Origin: CAVUCE01 sp963739985
GTDB taxonomy: Bacteria > Bacteroidota > Ignavibacteria > Ignavibacteriales > Ignavibacteriaceae
NCBI GenBank assembly: GCA_963739985.1
Contig: CAVUCE010000007.1
Span: 186,001-250,000 of the forward strand
DNA length: 64,000 bases
Direction of reading: 5' to 3'
A program made the translations under genes and the position numbers. This document shows positions 27,716 to 37,240 of this stretch, piece by piece. The notes beneath the pieces were generated by a model. It ran no database searches. It was not told the origin of the DNA and saw only the letters and a list, made by a program, of their open reading frames with translations. Position 1 is the first letter of the stretch, and every line of letters starts with the position of its first letter.

Positions 27716-28489
27716 TTGATCTTTAATTTTCTTCAAAAACTTGGAAATAAAACTCTACTATTTCTTCAGGAAATTGGACAGATAACAAACCTCTTTTGGG
27801 GAATCATAAAAAGCTTTCCTATGATTCACAAGAGCAGGAAAATAATTTTCTACCAGATGGAACACATCGGTGTAAACTCACTTCCTTTAGTTATGATAAT
27901 TTCAGTTTTTACCGGCGCTGTTGCAGCATGGCAAGCAGCTTATCAGTTAAAGGGAATAGCTCCGCTATCATTTTTAGGAGCATCTACAAGTCGTGCAATA
28001 ATTACAGAACTTGGTCCGGTTTTAACAGGAATTGTTATTGCCGGCAGAGTAGGAGCATCTATTGCAGCAGAACTTGGAACAATGAAAGTAACCGAACAAA
28101 TAGACGCTCTTGAGACTATGGCGATTAGTCCGATTAGATACTTGGCAATGCCAAGATTTTTAGCTTCAATTATTATGTTGCCCTTATTAGTAATTTTTGC
28201 AGATACTATTGCCGTATTCGGTGCATACATCGTCTCAAATTATTTTTTAGGAGTTTCTTTCTCAGTTTTTTTCCTGTCTGTTAAAAGATATTTTTTAATG
28301 TCGGATTTAATTGCCGGATTAATTAAAACCGTATTTTTTGGTGGAGTAACAGCTCTTTTAGGTTGTCATATTGGATTTAGAACAGAAGGTGGTGCCGAAG
28401 GTGTAGGCCTTTCAACAATTCGATCTTTTGTCTTATCCGCCGCGTTAATTTTAATATTAGATTATGTTTTATGGATGTTGATATTTTGA
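27716..28489 (+). CDS. MlaE-type ABC lipid transporter permease
   Basis: This integral inner-membrane permease of 257 residues belongs to the MlaE family, which moves phospholipid between the membranes with an MlaF ATPase and an MlaD substrate-binding protein. Family motifs seen: TELGPVLTGIVIAGRVGA, AELGTMKVTEQIDALE and GFRTEGGAEGVG, with about five hydrophobic segments. The start is TTG at 27716, with AAGG about 10 bases before it. The next in-frame ATG would remove the N-terminal amphipathic region. No mlaF or mlaD lies beside it, so the rest of the transporter must be encoded elsewhere, or this copy is an orphan. Confidence 0.9.
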   Translation: MIFNFLQKLGNKTLLFLQEIGQITNLFWGIIKSFPMIHKSRKIIFYQMEHIGVNSLPLVMIISVFTGAVAAWQAAYQLKGIAPLSFLGASTSRAIITELGPVLTGIVIAGRVGASIAAELGTMKVTEQIDALETMAISPIRYLAMPRFLASIIMLPLLVIFADTIAVFGAYIVSNYFLGVSFSVFFLSVKRYFLMSDLIAGLIKTVFFGGVTALLGCHIGFRTEGGAEGVGLSTIRSFVLSAALILILDYVLWMLIF

Positions 28490-28782
28490 TTTATCTAACG
28501 TTGCCTGTGTATATCAGCACAATGTGATAGGACTCTCATCCCCAAAAACTTCAAAATTCAGCTAAATTCAAACAAAAAAGTTTTTAACCCGCTTGTAAAT
28601 TATTTTATCCCGTCATTTTAGTTTTGAGAAAAAAAGTAAGTAAAATGTTGATATCTAAAAAATATTTATTCCAACAATAATTTATTTAAGCATAAAAGTT
28701 ATTGCTTATATTTTTCAATAATTGTAAGTTTGATTCACATTGATTCATTAAGTTCTACCCCCCCTTAATGAATCTTCCCCAT

Positions 28783-28815
28783 GCCCGGTAGCCCTCCACC
28801 GGGCAGCTTTATTTT
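28783..28815 (+). terminator. Intrinsic terminator
   Basis: GC-rich stem GCCCGGT/ACCGGGC with an 8-base loop and a T-rich tail (AGCTTTATTTTA). It lies in the 390-base gap between the permease and ilvE. Because it falls inside the in-frame upstream extension of ilvE, it argues for the later ilvE start. Confidence 0.75.
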
Positions 28816-28879
28816 AAATTCTCGATTAATTTTCGTAAATATACATATTAGGTTAACAATATTAACTGTAGGCAGAATA

Positions 28880-29968
28880 ATGGAAAAAATAAAATATGAA
28901 TTGAAAAAAAGTGCCGGTGAGATTAAGTTACCTGAACCGTTAGGTTTTGGTAAAAGTTTTACTGATCACGTCTTTGAAATGGATTACAATCCTGAAAAAG
29001 GTTGGCACAATCCGGTAATCAAACCGGTTGAAAACTTAAGTTTACATCCCGCTACAATGTTTATGCACTATGGCCAGGCAATTTTTGATGGCTTAAAAGC
29101 ATTTAAATCTGAGAGTGGAGAAGCATTAATTTTCCGTCCTGAAACTCATATCGAAAGATTAAATAACTCGGCAAGAAGATTATGTATGCCCGAGCTGGAT
29201 GTGCAGTTTACTTTAAAAGCGCTAACTGAATTAATCGCAATAGAAAAAAATTGGATTCCTAAGAATACAGGCGAATCACTTTATATTCGTCCTTTCATGC
29301 TTGGACTCGATCCGTTTCTCGGAGTTCGCCCTTCCCAAATGTATAAATTTATAATTTTACTTTCTCCGGTTGGAGCTTACTATGCTGAAGGTTTTAAACC
29401 TGTTAAGATTTTAGTTCAGGATGATTATGTGAGAGCTGTTCGCAAAGGAATAGGCGATTGTAAAACTCCTGCAAATTATGCTGCAAGTTTATTGGCGAGT
29501 GAAGAGGCAATTAAAAAAGGTTTTACTCAGGTTTTATGGTTAGATGGCGTTGAGCAAAAATATATAGAAGAAGTTGGAACTATGAACATCTTTATAAGAC
29601 TTAAAGATGAAGTTGTTACACCGGAGTTAAGCGGAAGTATTTTGCCCGGAGTTACCAGAAGATCGGTTATTCAGATTCTAAAAGAATGGGGCGAAAATAT
29701 AACTGAACGAAAAATTAGTATTGATGAAGTTGTTTCCGAATATGAAAAAGGAAATGTATTGGGAGTTTTCGGAACAGGAACAGCAGCTGTAATTTCTTCT
29801 GTCGGTTCGCTTACCTTTAAAGATAAAACAATGATTATAAATAATAGCCAACCTGATGATCTGGCTGTTAAATTATTTGATGAAATTACCGCAATTCAGT
29901 ATAATAAAAAAGAGGATACTCATAATTGGGTAACTCATGTTGAAAGCGGAGAAAACGTTGAAGCTTAA
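28880..29968 (+). CDS. ilvE: Branched-chain amino acid aminotransferase
   Basis: This PLP enzyme transfers the amino group between glutamate and the 2-oxo acids of Leu, Ile and Val. Class IV transaminase blocks are clear: MHYGQAIFDGLKAF, GIGDCKTPANYAAS, the PLP lysine region and EEVGTMNIFI, and SGSILPGVTRRS. I placed the start at ATG 28880 (362 residues, normal for the family) instead of the in-frame ATG at 28781, whose extension is not homologous and contains a terminator hairpin. A terminator follows the gene at once, so it is monocistronic. Confidence 0.94.
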   Translation: MEKIKYELKKSAGEIKLPEPLGFGKSFTDHVFEMDYNPEKGWHNPVIKPVENLSLHPATMFMHYGQAIFDGLKAFKSESGEALIFRPETHIERLNNSARRLCMPELDVQFTLKALTELIAIEKNWIPKNTGESLYIRPFMLGLDPFLGVRPSQMYKFIILLSPVGAYYAEGFKPVKILVQDDYVRAVRKGIGDCKTPANYAASLLASEEAIKKGFTQVLWLDGVEQKYIEEVGTMNIFIRLKDEVVTPELSGSILPGVTRRSVIQILKEWGENITERKISIDEVVSEYEKGNVLGVFGTGTAAVISSVGSLTFKDKTMIINNSQPDDLAVKLFDEITAIQYNKKEDTHNWVTHVESGENVEA

Positions 29969-29994
29969 TTTGTCAAATTTATAATTAAAATCTT

Positions 29995-30027
29995 AAGGCT
30001 GTTTGATTTTTTCAGGCAGCCTTTTTT
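29995..30027 (+). terminator. Intrinsic terminator after ilvE
   Basis: Stem AAGGCTG/CAGCCTT, followed immediately by TTTTTA, 26 bases after the ilvE stop. It is a textbook form. Confidence 0.85.
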
Positions 30028-30202
30028 ATATGTTTTTAATCTTGTTTAAGAAAATCTTTAATTTCTGCAGAATTTTATTTTAGATAGTTTCATAATACTT
30101 CATAATCAGAGCTTGCTGCAGTCTAATCTAATGCAACTAAATCTGTAACTCAAAACACAAACTTTTCTCACCATCTTTAAATTATTATTTGTAAGTTTTA
30201 CC

Positions 30203-30229
30203 CAGTTAGTACGGAAAGCGAACTAACTG
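30203..30229. promoter_or_regulatory. Inverted repeat upstream of the carbohydrate block
   Basis: Arms CAGTTAGT and ACTAACTG are perfect 8-bp complements around 11 bases. It sits 200 bases before the GHL10-like gene, in the 460-base gap 29969-30428, and could be an operator, for example for the ROK regulator encoded downstream. The remainder of the gap is AT-rich and shows nothing else I can name. Confidence 0.35.
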
Positions 30230-30428
30230 AATAATTATTTAAAGTAAGTCGTTAATTCATCATTAGTAATGTCTTTTTTCATAAAATTTATATTACAAAA
30301 CTTCACTTTGCGAAACATAGAATTTAATTTTTACAATTTCACATCTCATTTTATTGTAAATAAAAATTGCCCAAATATTTAAAACAATTTAATCTAAATA
30401 TTCATCAAGTTAGGAAAGTTTATTTGAA

Positions 30429-32960
30429 ATGAAGTTATACAAAACCTTTTTCATTGTTTTTATATTTTCTTCCATCTCTCTTTTTGCTCAAAATTTTACG
30501 AAACCTGAAACGAGAGGAGTTTGGGTAAGCGGTAATTATTTAAAAGGCGGCCCTGCTGTTATAGAAAATGTTATGAAAAATTTAAGTTCGGCAAACTTCA
30601 ATGTAATATTTGTAGATGTATGGTATCAAGGTGCAACAATTTATCCGAGTAACGCTGTAGAGAATGCGGGCGGGCCTTTACAAAATCCGGAGTTCTCCGG
30701 TACGGATCCTTTAAAAACCACTATTGAAATTGCTCACAAATACGGAATACAAGTTTTTGCCTGGTTTGAATATGCATTTATGGTCGGACACAGCCAAGAT
30801 TCCACCAATGTTCCGGCAATCTTAAAAAAACATCCTGATTGGGCGATGCTTAGACGTGATACAACAAAGAATTATTTTCATAACATGTATGGTTATTTCT
30901 TTGCTATTGATCCAAGTATAAAAGCAGCATCTGATTTTTCTGTTAGTTTATACACGGAGTGCGCAAATAAATATCCTAATATAGATGGAATTGAATCTGA
31001 TATAGAAAATGACACAGCAGTTTCTTATTCGGATACATCACGAATTCGTTTCATGAAGGAAACCGGAAACCCTGATCCTTTGAGTTTACCGGCAGATAAT
31101 CAAGCTTGGAAAACATGGCGGAGACTTCAGATAACAAATGTAATTCAAAGAATATATGAAGGTGTAAAATCAATAAATCCTAAGATTATAGTAAGCGCTG
31201 CAGTTCCGCCACCATATATGGAAAGTTATATGCTTGAATCATGGGATGTATGGGCGAAAAAAGGATATGTTGATATGGTTGAACCGATGCTATATTTACC
31301 TGTCGGCTCGTTCTCAAGTCAACTTAATTTGTGTAAGAAAAATGTTCCCGCCGGATTTAAAATGGACCCGGGCGTTGATATAAACTCAGCCGGTTCCGTA
31401 GCAAATACTATTGCAGAGATTAAAGCTGTAAAGAATAATGGAATAGGCGGACAAAATATTTGGTATTACGGATACATATTGTCCAATCCTGGTATTATGA
31501 CCAATCTAAAATCTTCTTTATATGCTGAAAAAACCGCGCCTGACTATGATGATTTATTAATTGATAATACTTCCGGCGGTGTCTTTCAAACAACGGGGAG
31601 CTGGATTAATAACAGAGGCGGATACGGAAGTACATTTGAAAAATCCACAGCGCAATCTGGTGATACTGCAACTTATTATTTTCGCATTTTAAGAAGCGGA
31701 AAATATTCCTTGTTTGGAATTTGGGCAGGAGATTCAGTTTCAAACACCAGCCAGGCGCTTATAAAAATAAATTCTAAAACTTTGAATAAAGTTGATACGT
31801 TAAACCAAAAAACAAACTTAAATCAATGGAATTTTGTCGATCAATTTAATTTAAACTCCGGTGATACTGTTACAATAAAAGTTTGTGGAAATGACGGAGC
31901 AACTCTCATAGCAGATGCCTTCAGATTAAAACGGGGAAATTTTTTTAAACTGACAGATTATGCTGTTCCCGATAGTCAAAATGTATTACTAAAATTTTCC
32001 AATAATATTTTAACTCCGGTTTCAAGTTCTACAAAGATTACATCAGCAAGTAATGGCGATGAATTAAATTTTAATATTGATCAGATCGATCATTCCGTAA
32101 TACATATTGATATTCCGTCTGTTCAAAAAAAAAAGTCTTTTCAAATAAATATTAGTGGTTTAATTGATATACTTCATGACACTTTGAATACACAAATAAA
32201 TATTGTTTATAATCCGGATAGCACTGATTTCAGCATTGATGATCAAAATTCAAAAGCTTTTTGGGAACTTACCGGCAAATGGATAAATGATACAAGCTAT
32301 ACGGCTGTCGGCGATTCATTTCAAATTGCAAAACAAACTTCAAATACTATTAGAGCACAATGGGGACCGTTAAAAATTTTAAAGGACGGTTATTATGATG
32401 TCTCGGTAAATATCCCTAAAACAAATTTACCGCTTGCGGGAAAATGTATCTACATGTTACATGATCATTTTAAAGTTGATTCAATAATCGTTGCCCAAAA
32501 TGCAAATTCTGGCCAAAGGATAAAATTAGGATCGTTTTATTATAAGGCTAACGATCAATTCGCGTTGTTGCTTTCATCCTCTGCTAATGCCGATACAAGC
32601 AAATATTTAGCTGCGGATGAGATTTCAATCAATCGTGTTGTTGATATTACCAGTGTTAATGCAACGAGCAATCTTGAACCCGAAAATTTTATTATAAATC
32701 AAAATTATCCAAATCCCTTTAATCCCAATACAACTATTACTTTTGTGCTTATAAAAAACGCAAAAGTTTATATCGATATTTATAATTCATTGGGACAAAA
32801 AGTTGAAAACCTGGTTGCAGGTAAAACATACGCAGCAGGAAATTGGAAAGTTAATTTTAACGCATCTTCACTATCCAGTGGAGTTTATTTTGCGTTATTA
32901 AGAATTAAGGGACAATCATTTAGTGGCCGAAAAGTTCTTAAAATGGTTTTGCTAAAATAA
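30429..32960 (+). CDS. GHL10-like putative glycoside hydrolase, T9SS cargo
   Basis: This secreted protein has 843 residues and a signal peptide (about 1-20, ending LFAQ). Residues 25-345 form a TIM-barrel-like GHL10/DUF187 domain: TRGVWVSGNYL, NFNVIFVDVWYQG, GIQVFAWFEY, ESDIEND and VDMVEPMLYLP. A golvesin-like beta domain follows (about 375-500), then an Ig-like segment, a second accessory domain (about 605-730) and a Por/T9SS sorting domain (QNYPNPFNPNT). It presumably cleaves or binds an extracellular glycan; the substrate is unknown. A ROK regulator gene follows 30 bases later, so the two are probably co-transcribed. Confidence 0.82.
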   Translation: MKLYKTFFIVFIFSSISLFAQNFTKPETRGVWVSGNYLKGGPAVIENVMKNLSSANFNVIFVDVWYQGATIYPSNAVENAGGPLQNPEFSGTDPLKTTIEIAHKYGIQVFAWFEYAFMVGHSQDSTNVPAILKKHPDWAMLRRDTTKNYFHNMYGYFFAIDPSIKAASDFSVSLYTECANKYPNIDGIESDIENDTAVSYSDTSRIRFMKETGNPDPLSLPADNQAWKTWRRLQITNVIQRIYEGVKSINPKIIVSAAVPPPYMESYMLESWDVWAKKGYVDMVEPMLYLPVGSFSSQLNLCKKNVPAGFKMDPGVDINSAGSVANTIAEIKAVKNNGIGGQNIWYYGYILSNPGIMTNLKSSLYAEKTAPDYDDLLIDNTSGGVFQTTGSWINNRGGYGSTFEKSTAQSGDTATYYFRILRSGKYSLFGIWAGDSVSNTSQALIKINSKTLNKVDTLNQKTNLNQWNFVDQFNLNSGDTVTIKVCGNDGATLIADAFRLKRGNFFKLTDYAVPDSQNVLLKFSNNILTPVSSSTKITSASNGDELNFNIDQIDHSVIHIDIPSVQKKKSFQINISGLIDILHDTLNTQINIVYNPDSTDFSIDDQNSKAFWELTGKWINDTSYTAVGDSFQIAKQTSNTIRAQWGPLKILKDGYYDVSVNIPKTNLPLAGKCIYMLHDHFKVDSIIVAQNANSGQRIKLGSFYYKANDQFALLLSSSANADTSKYLAADEISINRVVDITSVNATSNLEPENFIINQNYPNPFNPNTTITFVLIKNAKVYIDIYNSLGQKVENLVAGKTYAAGNWKVNFNASSLSSGVYFALLRIKGQSFSGRKVLKMVLLK

Positions 32961-32990
32961 ATGAAATCTAATATATCAGACTAAAAATTA

Positions 32991-34181
32991 ATGATGTCTT
33001 ATCTGAAGAATAAAATAATTTTCGGGGAAGAAACCAACACTCTAAAAATTCTTGGTTACATCCGGCAACAAGAAACAACCTCTCAAATTGAAATAGTTAA
33101 AAAATTTAGTTTATCCAAAGCTGCGGTATCGGATGTTGTACAAAAACTTATAAGCCGTGAATATATTCAAGAAGTTGGAATGTCAGAATCTTCTAAAAAG
33201 GGTGGCAGAAGACGTGTGCTTTTAAAATTCAACCCTTTGTCCGGTTTTATAATAGGTATAGACATAAATATTTCTTCCGCAGACATCGCTCTATCAGATC
33301 TCAATGCAAATATTTATGATAAAAAAATTGTAAGCTTTCCGAGGAAATCCAATCCTAAAAAAGTTATTGCAAAAATTATTAAAGCTGTAGATGAGTTATT
33401 AAATACCAAACCGGAATCATCGGGTGAATTAATCGGAATTGGAATAGCCGTTCCGGGAATCATAAACTATAAAACGGGTACGCTAGATTTTGCGGATACT
33501 TTAACCGGCTGGGAGGGTATTAGTCTAAGTAATATTTTTGAAGCTCATTTTAATATTCCAATACTTATTGAAAATAATGTTAAAGCAATGACTCTAGCTG
33601 AGTATTTGCTTGGGGTGGCAAAAGGTATACGCGATTTTGTCCTTTTATGGATTGAAAACGGAATAGGCGCCGGGATTATGGTTGACGGAAATATTTTGAG
33701 AGGTGTAAGTTCGAGTGCCGGTGAAATTGGTTACAATGAATTAGGATTTTTGGTTTCGGATAAAACAAAATTTCCCATGCTTTATTCCGATCAAAAAGAT
33801 TTTGGAGATATACTTTCCGAAGATGCGATTTTAGAGGCATATAAGAAATCATCAAATAATAGAAATGAAATATCATTTAATGATGTTAAAGATTTGTTAA
33901 ATAAAGGTGATGAAAAAGCTAAAGCAATATTTTATGAAGTAAGTCAGTTAATTGGAATAATTGGAATTATGATTGTGAATATGTTAAATCCCGCCATGAT
34001 AATTTTAGGCGGAACCATACCGGCTGATAACTCCCAAAATGTAAATGAAGTTCAGAAATTTTTACATAAAAATATTTTGTCTTATCCTGTTCAAAACGTA
34101 AAAGTAGAAGCAATGAAGAATAAAACAGATAAAGTTTTACTTGGTGCAATCGGTTTAATTTTATACGAATTATTTGAGTGA
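32991..34181 (+). CDS. ROK-family transcriptional regulator
   Basis: This protein of 396 residues has an N-terminal winged helix-turn-helix (TSQIEIVKKFSLSKAAVSDV) followed by a ROK sugar-kinase-like domain (IGIGIAVPGI, ENNVKAMTLAEY, GIGAGIMVDG, SSSAGEIGY). The usual ROK zinc motif with three cysteines after the GEIGH-type block is absent (GYNELGFLVS), and the His is replaced by Tyr, so it is probably not a kinase and lacks the structural zinc. It is embedded among secreted glycan-active proteins and likely controls them in response to a sugar. The start could be either of two adjacent ATGs. Confidence 0.88.
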   Translation: MMSYLKNKIIFGEETNTLKILGYIRQQETTSQIEIVKKFSLSKAAVSDVVQKLISREYIQEVGMSESSKKGGRRRVLLKFNPLSGFIIGIDINISSADIALSDLNANIYDKKIVSFPRKSNPKKVIAKIIKAVDELLNTKPESSGELIGIGIAVPGIINYKTGTLDFADTLTGWEGISLSNIFEAHFNIPILIENNVKAMTLAEYLLGVAKGIRDFVLLWIENGIGAGIMVDGNILRGVSSSAGEIGYNELGFLVSDKTKFPMLYSDQKDFGDILSEDAILEAYKKSSNNRNEISFNDVKDLLNKGDEKAKAIFYEVSQLIGIIGIMIVNMLNPAMIILGGTIPADNSQNVNEVQKFLHKNILSYPVQNVKVEAMKNKTDKVLLGAIGLILYELFE

Positions 34182-34240
34182 AAGAATAACAACGCTATAA
34201 AAGATTAAAAATTAATTTTAATAAAAATCAGAGGTCTAAA

Positions 34241-35767
34241 ATGAAGAATAATATTACAAAAATATTATACCGGTTTTTTCTGTTAACCTTATTTCTCTTA
34301 TTAGGGATTCAGAAATCAAACGCTCAACAAAGTAAATGGGTTTATGAAGGTGAACTTTCATTTCCTCAAGCTGATTCTATTTATGTTAAACCTTACGCAT
34401 CAACTATAGATTCCGCCGGGAACATCTGGGTAATTTCATCAATTGCAACCGATGATAAAGCCCATAACTCTGTTTGGAAAGCTGCTCCAGGTGATAAAAT
34501 ATTTACAAAGGTTATTGATTTCGGTAATTATAACTCAACGGATACAAGTGCAAACTATGATGAAAATGTTGGGATATTAAGAGGCATTTATGCTCGTGGT
34601 AATGACATTTATTTAAGCGGAACCTTACCATTCGCAAAGACGAAACCGAATACATTATCATTTTTATATGTTTTGCGGAACGGAAGTATTTCTGATTCTC
34701 TGCATTTTGGTTTCGGAATGCGCGGAGGCGGATTCGGAACTTATATAGATTGTATAACTATTACAAATGATTCTATTGCATTTGCCGGCTGCCCTTACGA
34801 TCCTAGCCATCTTGGTCCTTCCTTTAGAGCTTTTAACATGAGCGGACATACAATTACTGCCTATAATAGTTCAGGAGAGCCGGCACAAAGAACTTACGGA
34901 AGCTATTTATTTGGCGATCCTTCTTTTCAATATTCAGCATACTATTCTCCAGCTCCGGGCGGACCTATGGATGCAACAGCTTATGATCAAATTAGAAGCA
35001 TTGCTCTGGTCCCGGGAATGAATTACGCCGATTCAGCTTCCGCAAAAAACAATTCTTATTTTTATACATCAAGAAGCAGCAGCACAAAAAATCCCGGCAG
35101 TGGAGGAATTGCAATCTGGAAAGGCGGATTTAGTAAACAACCCGCGGCTTATACAGCAAATGCGATCACAGATGTTTCCGGTGATTTGTCTTTTGGGACT
35201 TTTACTTATTACGGAATTACTTCCGATTCTTCCGGTAATCTGTTTGTCTGCCGTCCCGATTCCGGTTATGAGTGGGTAAAGGAGTTTGTTGTTGCCGGAA
35301 ATTTCGCTACCGAGATTGGACATCTTCCGAGTTTAACCGATCCTAATAATCCTGATGCCAATGGTGCTCCTTTTAAAGGTCCTACAGCTATTTCATTATC
35401 TCCTGATGAGTCTCAAGCTTATGTTGTTGACCAACTTGCAAGAAAAGTTTTTACTTTTACAACCAAAGTGACAGATGTAAAACAAGAAAACATTTCCCAA
35501 AATATAAGTTTTCAACTTGAGCAAAATTATCCTAATCCATTTAATCCATCAACAGTTATTGTTTACAATCTTAGTAAAAACAGTAATGTAACACTAAGTG
35601 TTTTTAATAGTGTAGGACAAAAAATTAAAACACTTGTAAACAGTTTTCAAACTGCTGGCAAACATGCGGTTAATTTTAGTGCATTGAATATTCCTAGCGG
35701 AATTTATTTCTATAGAATCGAAGCAGGAAGTTATTCCGCGACTAAGAAAATGATTTTGTTAAAATAA
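34241..35767 (+). CDS. T9SS-secreted propeller-like protein of unknown function
   Basis: This protein of 508 residues has a signal peptide (about 1-28, ending SNAQ). The middle is beta-rich with repeated aromatic and Gly-rich motifs (STIDSAGNIWVISS, ITSDSSGNLFVCRP, ISLSPDESQAYVVD) that suggest an NHL/YncE-like beta propeller. The last 80 residues are a Por/T9SS sorting domain (QNYPNPFNPST, ending KKMILLK). No catalytic motif is recognisable. AGAGG lies before the ATG. Its neighbours, two GHL10-like proteins and a ROK regulator, suggest a glycan-binding or surface role. Confidence 0.75.
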   Translation: MKNNITKILYRFFLLTLFLLLGIQKSNAQQSKWVYEGELSFPQADSIYVKPYASTIDSAGNIWVISSIATDDKAHNSVWKAAPGDKIFTKVIDFGNYNSTDTSANYDENVGILRGIYARGNDIYLSGTLPFAKTKPNTLSFLYVLRNGSISDSLHFGFGMRGGGFGTYIDCITITNDSIAFAGCPYDPSHLGPSFRAFNMSGHTITAYNSSGEPAQRTYGSYLFGDPSFQYSAYYSPAPGGPMDATAYDQIRSIALVPGMNYADSASAKNNSYFYTSRSSSTKNPGSGGIAIWKGGFSKQPAAYTANAITDVSGDLSFGTFTYYGITSDSSGNLFVCRPDSGYEWVKEFVVAGNFATEIGHLPSLTDPNNPDANGAPFKGPTAISLSPDESQAYVVDQLARKVFTFTTKVTDVKQENISQNISFQLEQNYPNPFNPSTVIVYNLSKNSNVTLSVFNSVGQKIKTLVNSFQTAGKHAVNFSALNIPSGIYFYRIEAGSYSATKKMILLK

Positions 35768-35808
35768 AATATTAAAGCATTTAATTGATCATCATAAAGG
35801 AATTATGA

Positions 35809-37107
35809 ATGAAAAAAATAGTTTTTCTAATTTTCATATTTACACTAAGTATTTTGGGAAAAGAAGTTCAAACTCATCATAAAAAAGCAATATTGTGGCT
35901 TGATGCGTATGCAAATTTTAAAAGACTGGGAACTGAGCAAGGTGTCGATCGAATTCTAAAAAAAGCAAAAGAAACCGGTTTTACAGACGTAGTTGTCGAT
36001 CTAAAAAACATAGACGGATATGTTTTGTACCCAAGTAAGATTGCGCCAAGATTAATGGAGCACAAAGGATTTAAAAGATCTGCCGATTATAATTATCCTG
36101 CCGTAGTTTTGAAAGAAGGACATAAACTTGGATTGGGAGTTTATTTCTCAATCAATGTTTTTGCCGAAGGAGCTAAAAAAACTAAGGTTGGGCTTGCATA
36201 TAGTAAACATCCGGAATGGCAAACAATGGTTTACACTAAAAAAGGAATTATTCCTACAGCAGAATCAGGGAAAGGAATTACGGTATTTGTAAATCCATTA
36301 CTGCCGGCAGTGCGTAAATATGAATTTTCGATAATTAGAGAAATTTTGGAAATGTATAAACCTGATGGATTTATTTTAGATCGTGCACGGTATCCGGATA
36401 TGAGCGGTGGATTTGGAAAAGTATCTAAAAAAGCATTTGAGAAATTCCTGGGAAAAACCGTTAAGAACTGGCCGCAGGATGTTTACACTTTAGTTACAGA
36501 TTCAGCGGGAAAAGAAAAAAGAGATCCGGGCCCGTATTATAAGAAGTGGCTTGAGTGGCGCTGCAAAGTAATCCACGATTTTTTCTATGCTGCACGTGAT
36601 ACCATCAAATCGATCAGGCCGAATATTCAATATTCGAATTATGTTGGTGCATGGTATCCAATCTATTATGATGTAGGAGCTAATTGGGCAAGTAATAAAT
36701 ACCATACTTCAAAAGATTATGATTGGGCGGATTCAACTTATTATAAAACCGGATATGCGGAGGCTTTGGATTTTTTAATGGTTGGAAATTATTTTTATGA
36801 TATAACGGAAAAGGAAGCAATAAAATCTCATACGCCTTCACCCGATCCATCTATGAAACCGAGTGATTATTGGTGGTATTCCGTAATCGGTTCTGCAAAA
36901 ATTGCATATAAAGTAGTTGAAAAATCAGTGCCGGTTTTAGGAAGTCTTTATGTCCGTCAATATGCGGACAAAAAAAATCCTCAGCAGTTTGTAAAAGCAA
37001 CTAAAGAAGTACTAAAATTAACTGACGGAATTATGATTTTTGATGTTGTGCACATAGAAGAAAACCATTGGTGGAATTACATGAAAGAAGCACTAAGCGG
37101 AAATTGA
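35809..37107 (+). CDS. Secreted GHL10-like putative glycoside hydrolase, single domain
   Basis: This protein of 432 residues has a signal peptide (about 1-17). The whole mature part looks like a GHL10/DUF187-type barrel: FTDVVVDLKNIDGYVLYPSK, GLGVYFSINVFAEG, PDGFILDRARYPD and SIRPNIQYSNYVG. The Asp of LDRARYPD is in the place of the conserved acidic residues of this fold. Unlike the GHL10-like protein at 30429 it has no accessory domains and no sorting domain, so it is probably periplasmic. AAGGAA precedes the ATG. It is probably part of the same block. Confidence 0.78.
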   Translation: MKKIVFLIFIFTLSILGKEVQTHHKKAILWLDAYANFKRLGTEQGVDRILKKAKETGFTDVVVDLKNIDGYVLYPSKIAPRLMEHKGFKRSADYNYPAVVLKEGHKLGLGVYFSINVFAEGAKKTKVGLAYSKHPEWQTMVYTKKGIIPTAESGKGITVFVNPLLPAVRKYEFSIIREILEMYKPDGFILDRARYPDMSGGFGKVSKKAFEKFLGKTVKNWPQDVYTLVTDSAGKEKRDPGPYYKKWLEWRCKVIHDFFYAARDTIKSIRPNIQYSNYVGAWYPIYYDVGANWASNKYHTSKDYDWADSTYYKTGYAEALDFLMVGNYFYDITEKEAIKSHTPSPDPSMKPSDYWWYSVIGSAKIAYKVVEKSVPVLGSLYVRQYADKKNPQQFVKATKEVLKLTDGIMIFDVVHIEENHWWNYMKEALSGN

Positions 37108-37240
37108 TAGTGTTTCTGAAATAATATAATTTAATAAAACGCTGATTATAAAAATTAAGCTGACTTCTGCAGATTTATTAATGGTAACGCGGTTTAGATG
37201 TTTAGTAAAAATTCAGTAAGCTGTTAAACGGGGATAGCAG

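Noticed and set aside
28781..28879. N-terminal extension of ilvE to the ATG at 28781
   Set aside because: The stretch contains a GC-rich terminator hairpin with a T-rich tail, and the shorter protein has the normal family length.
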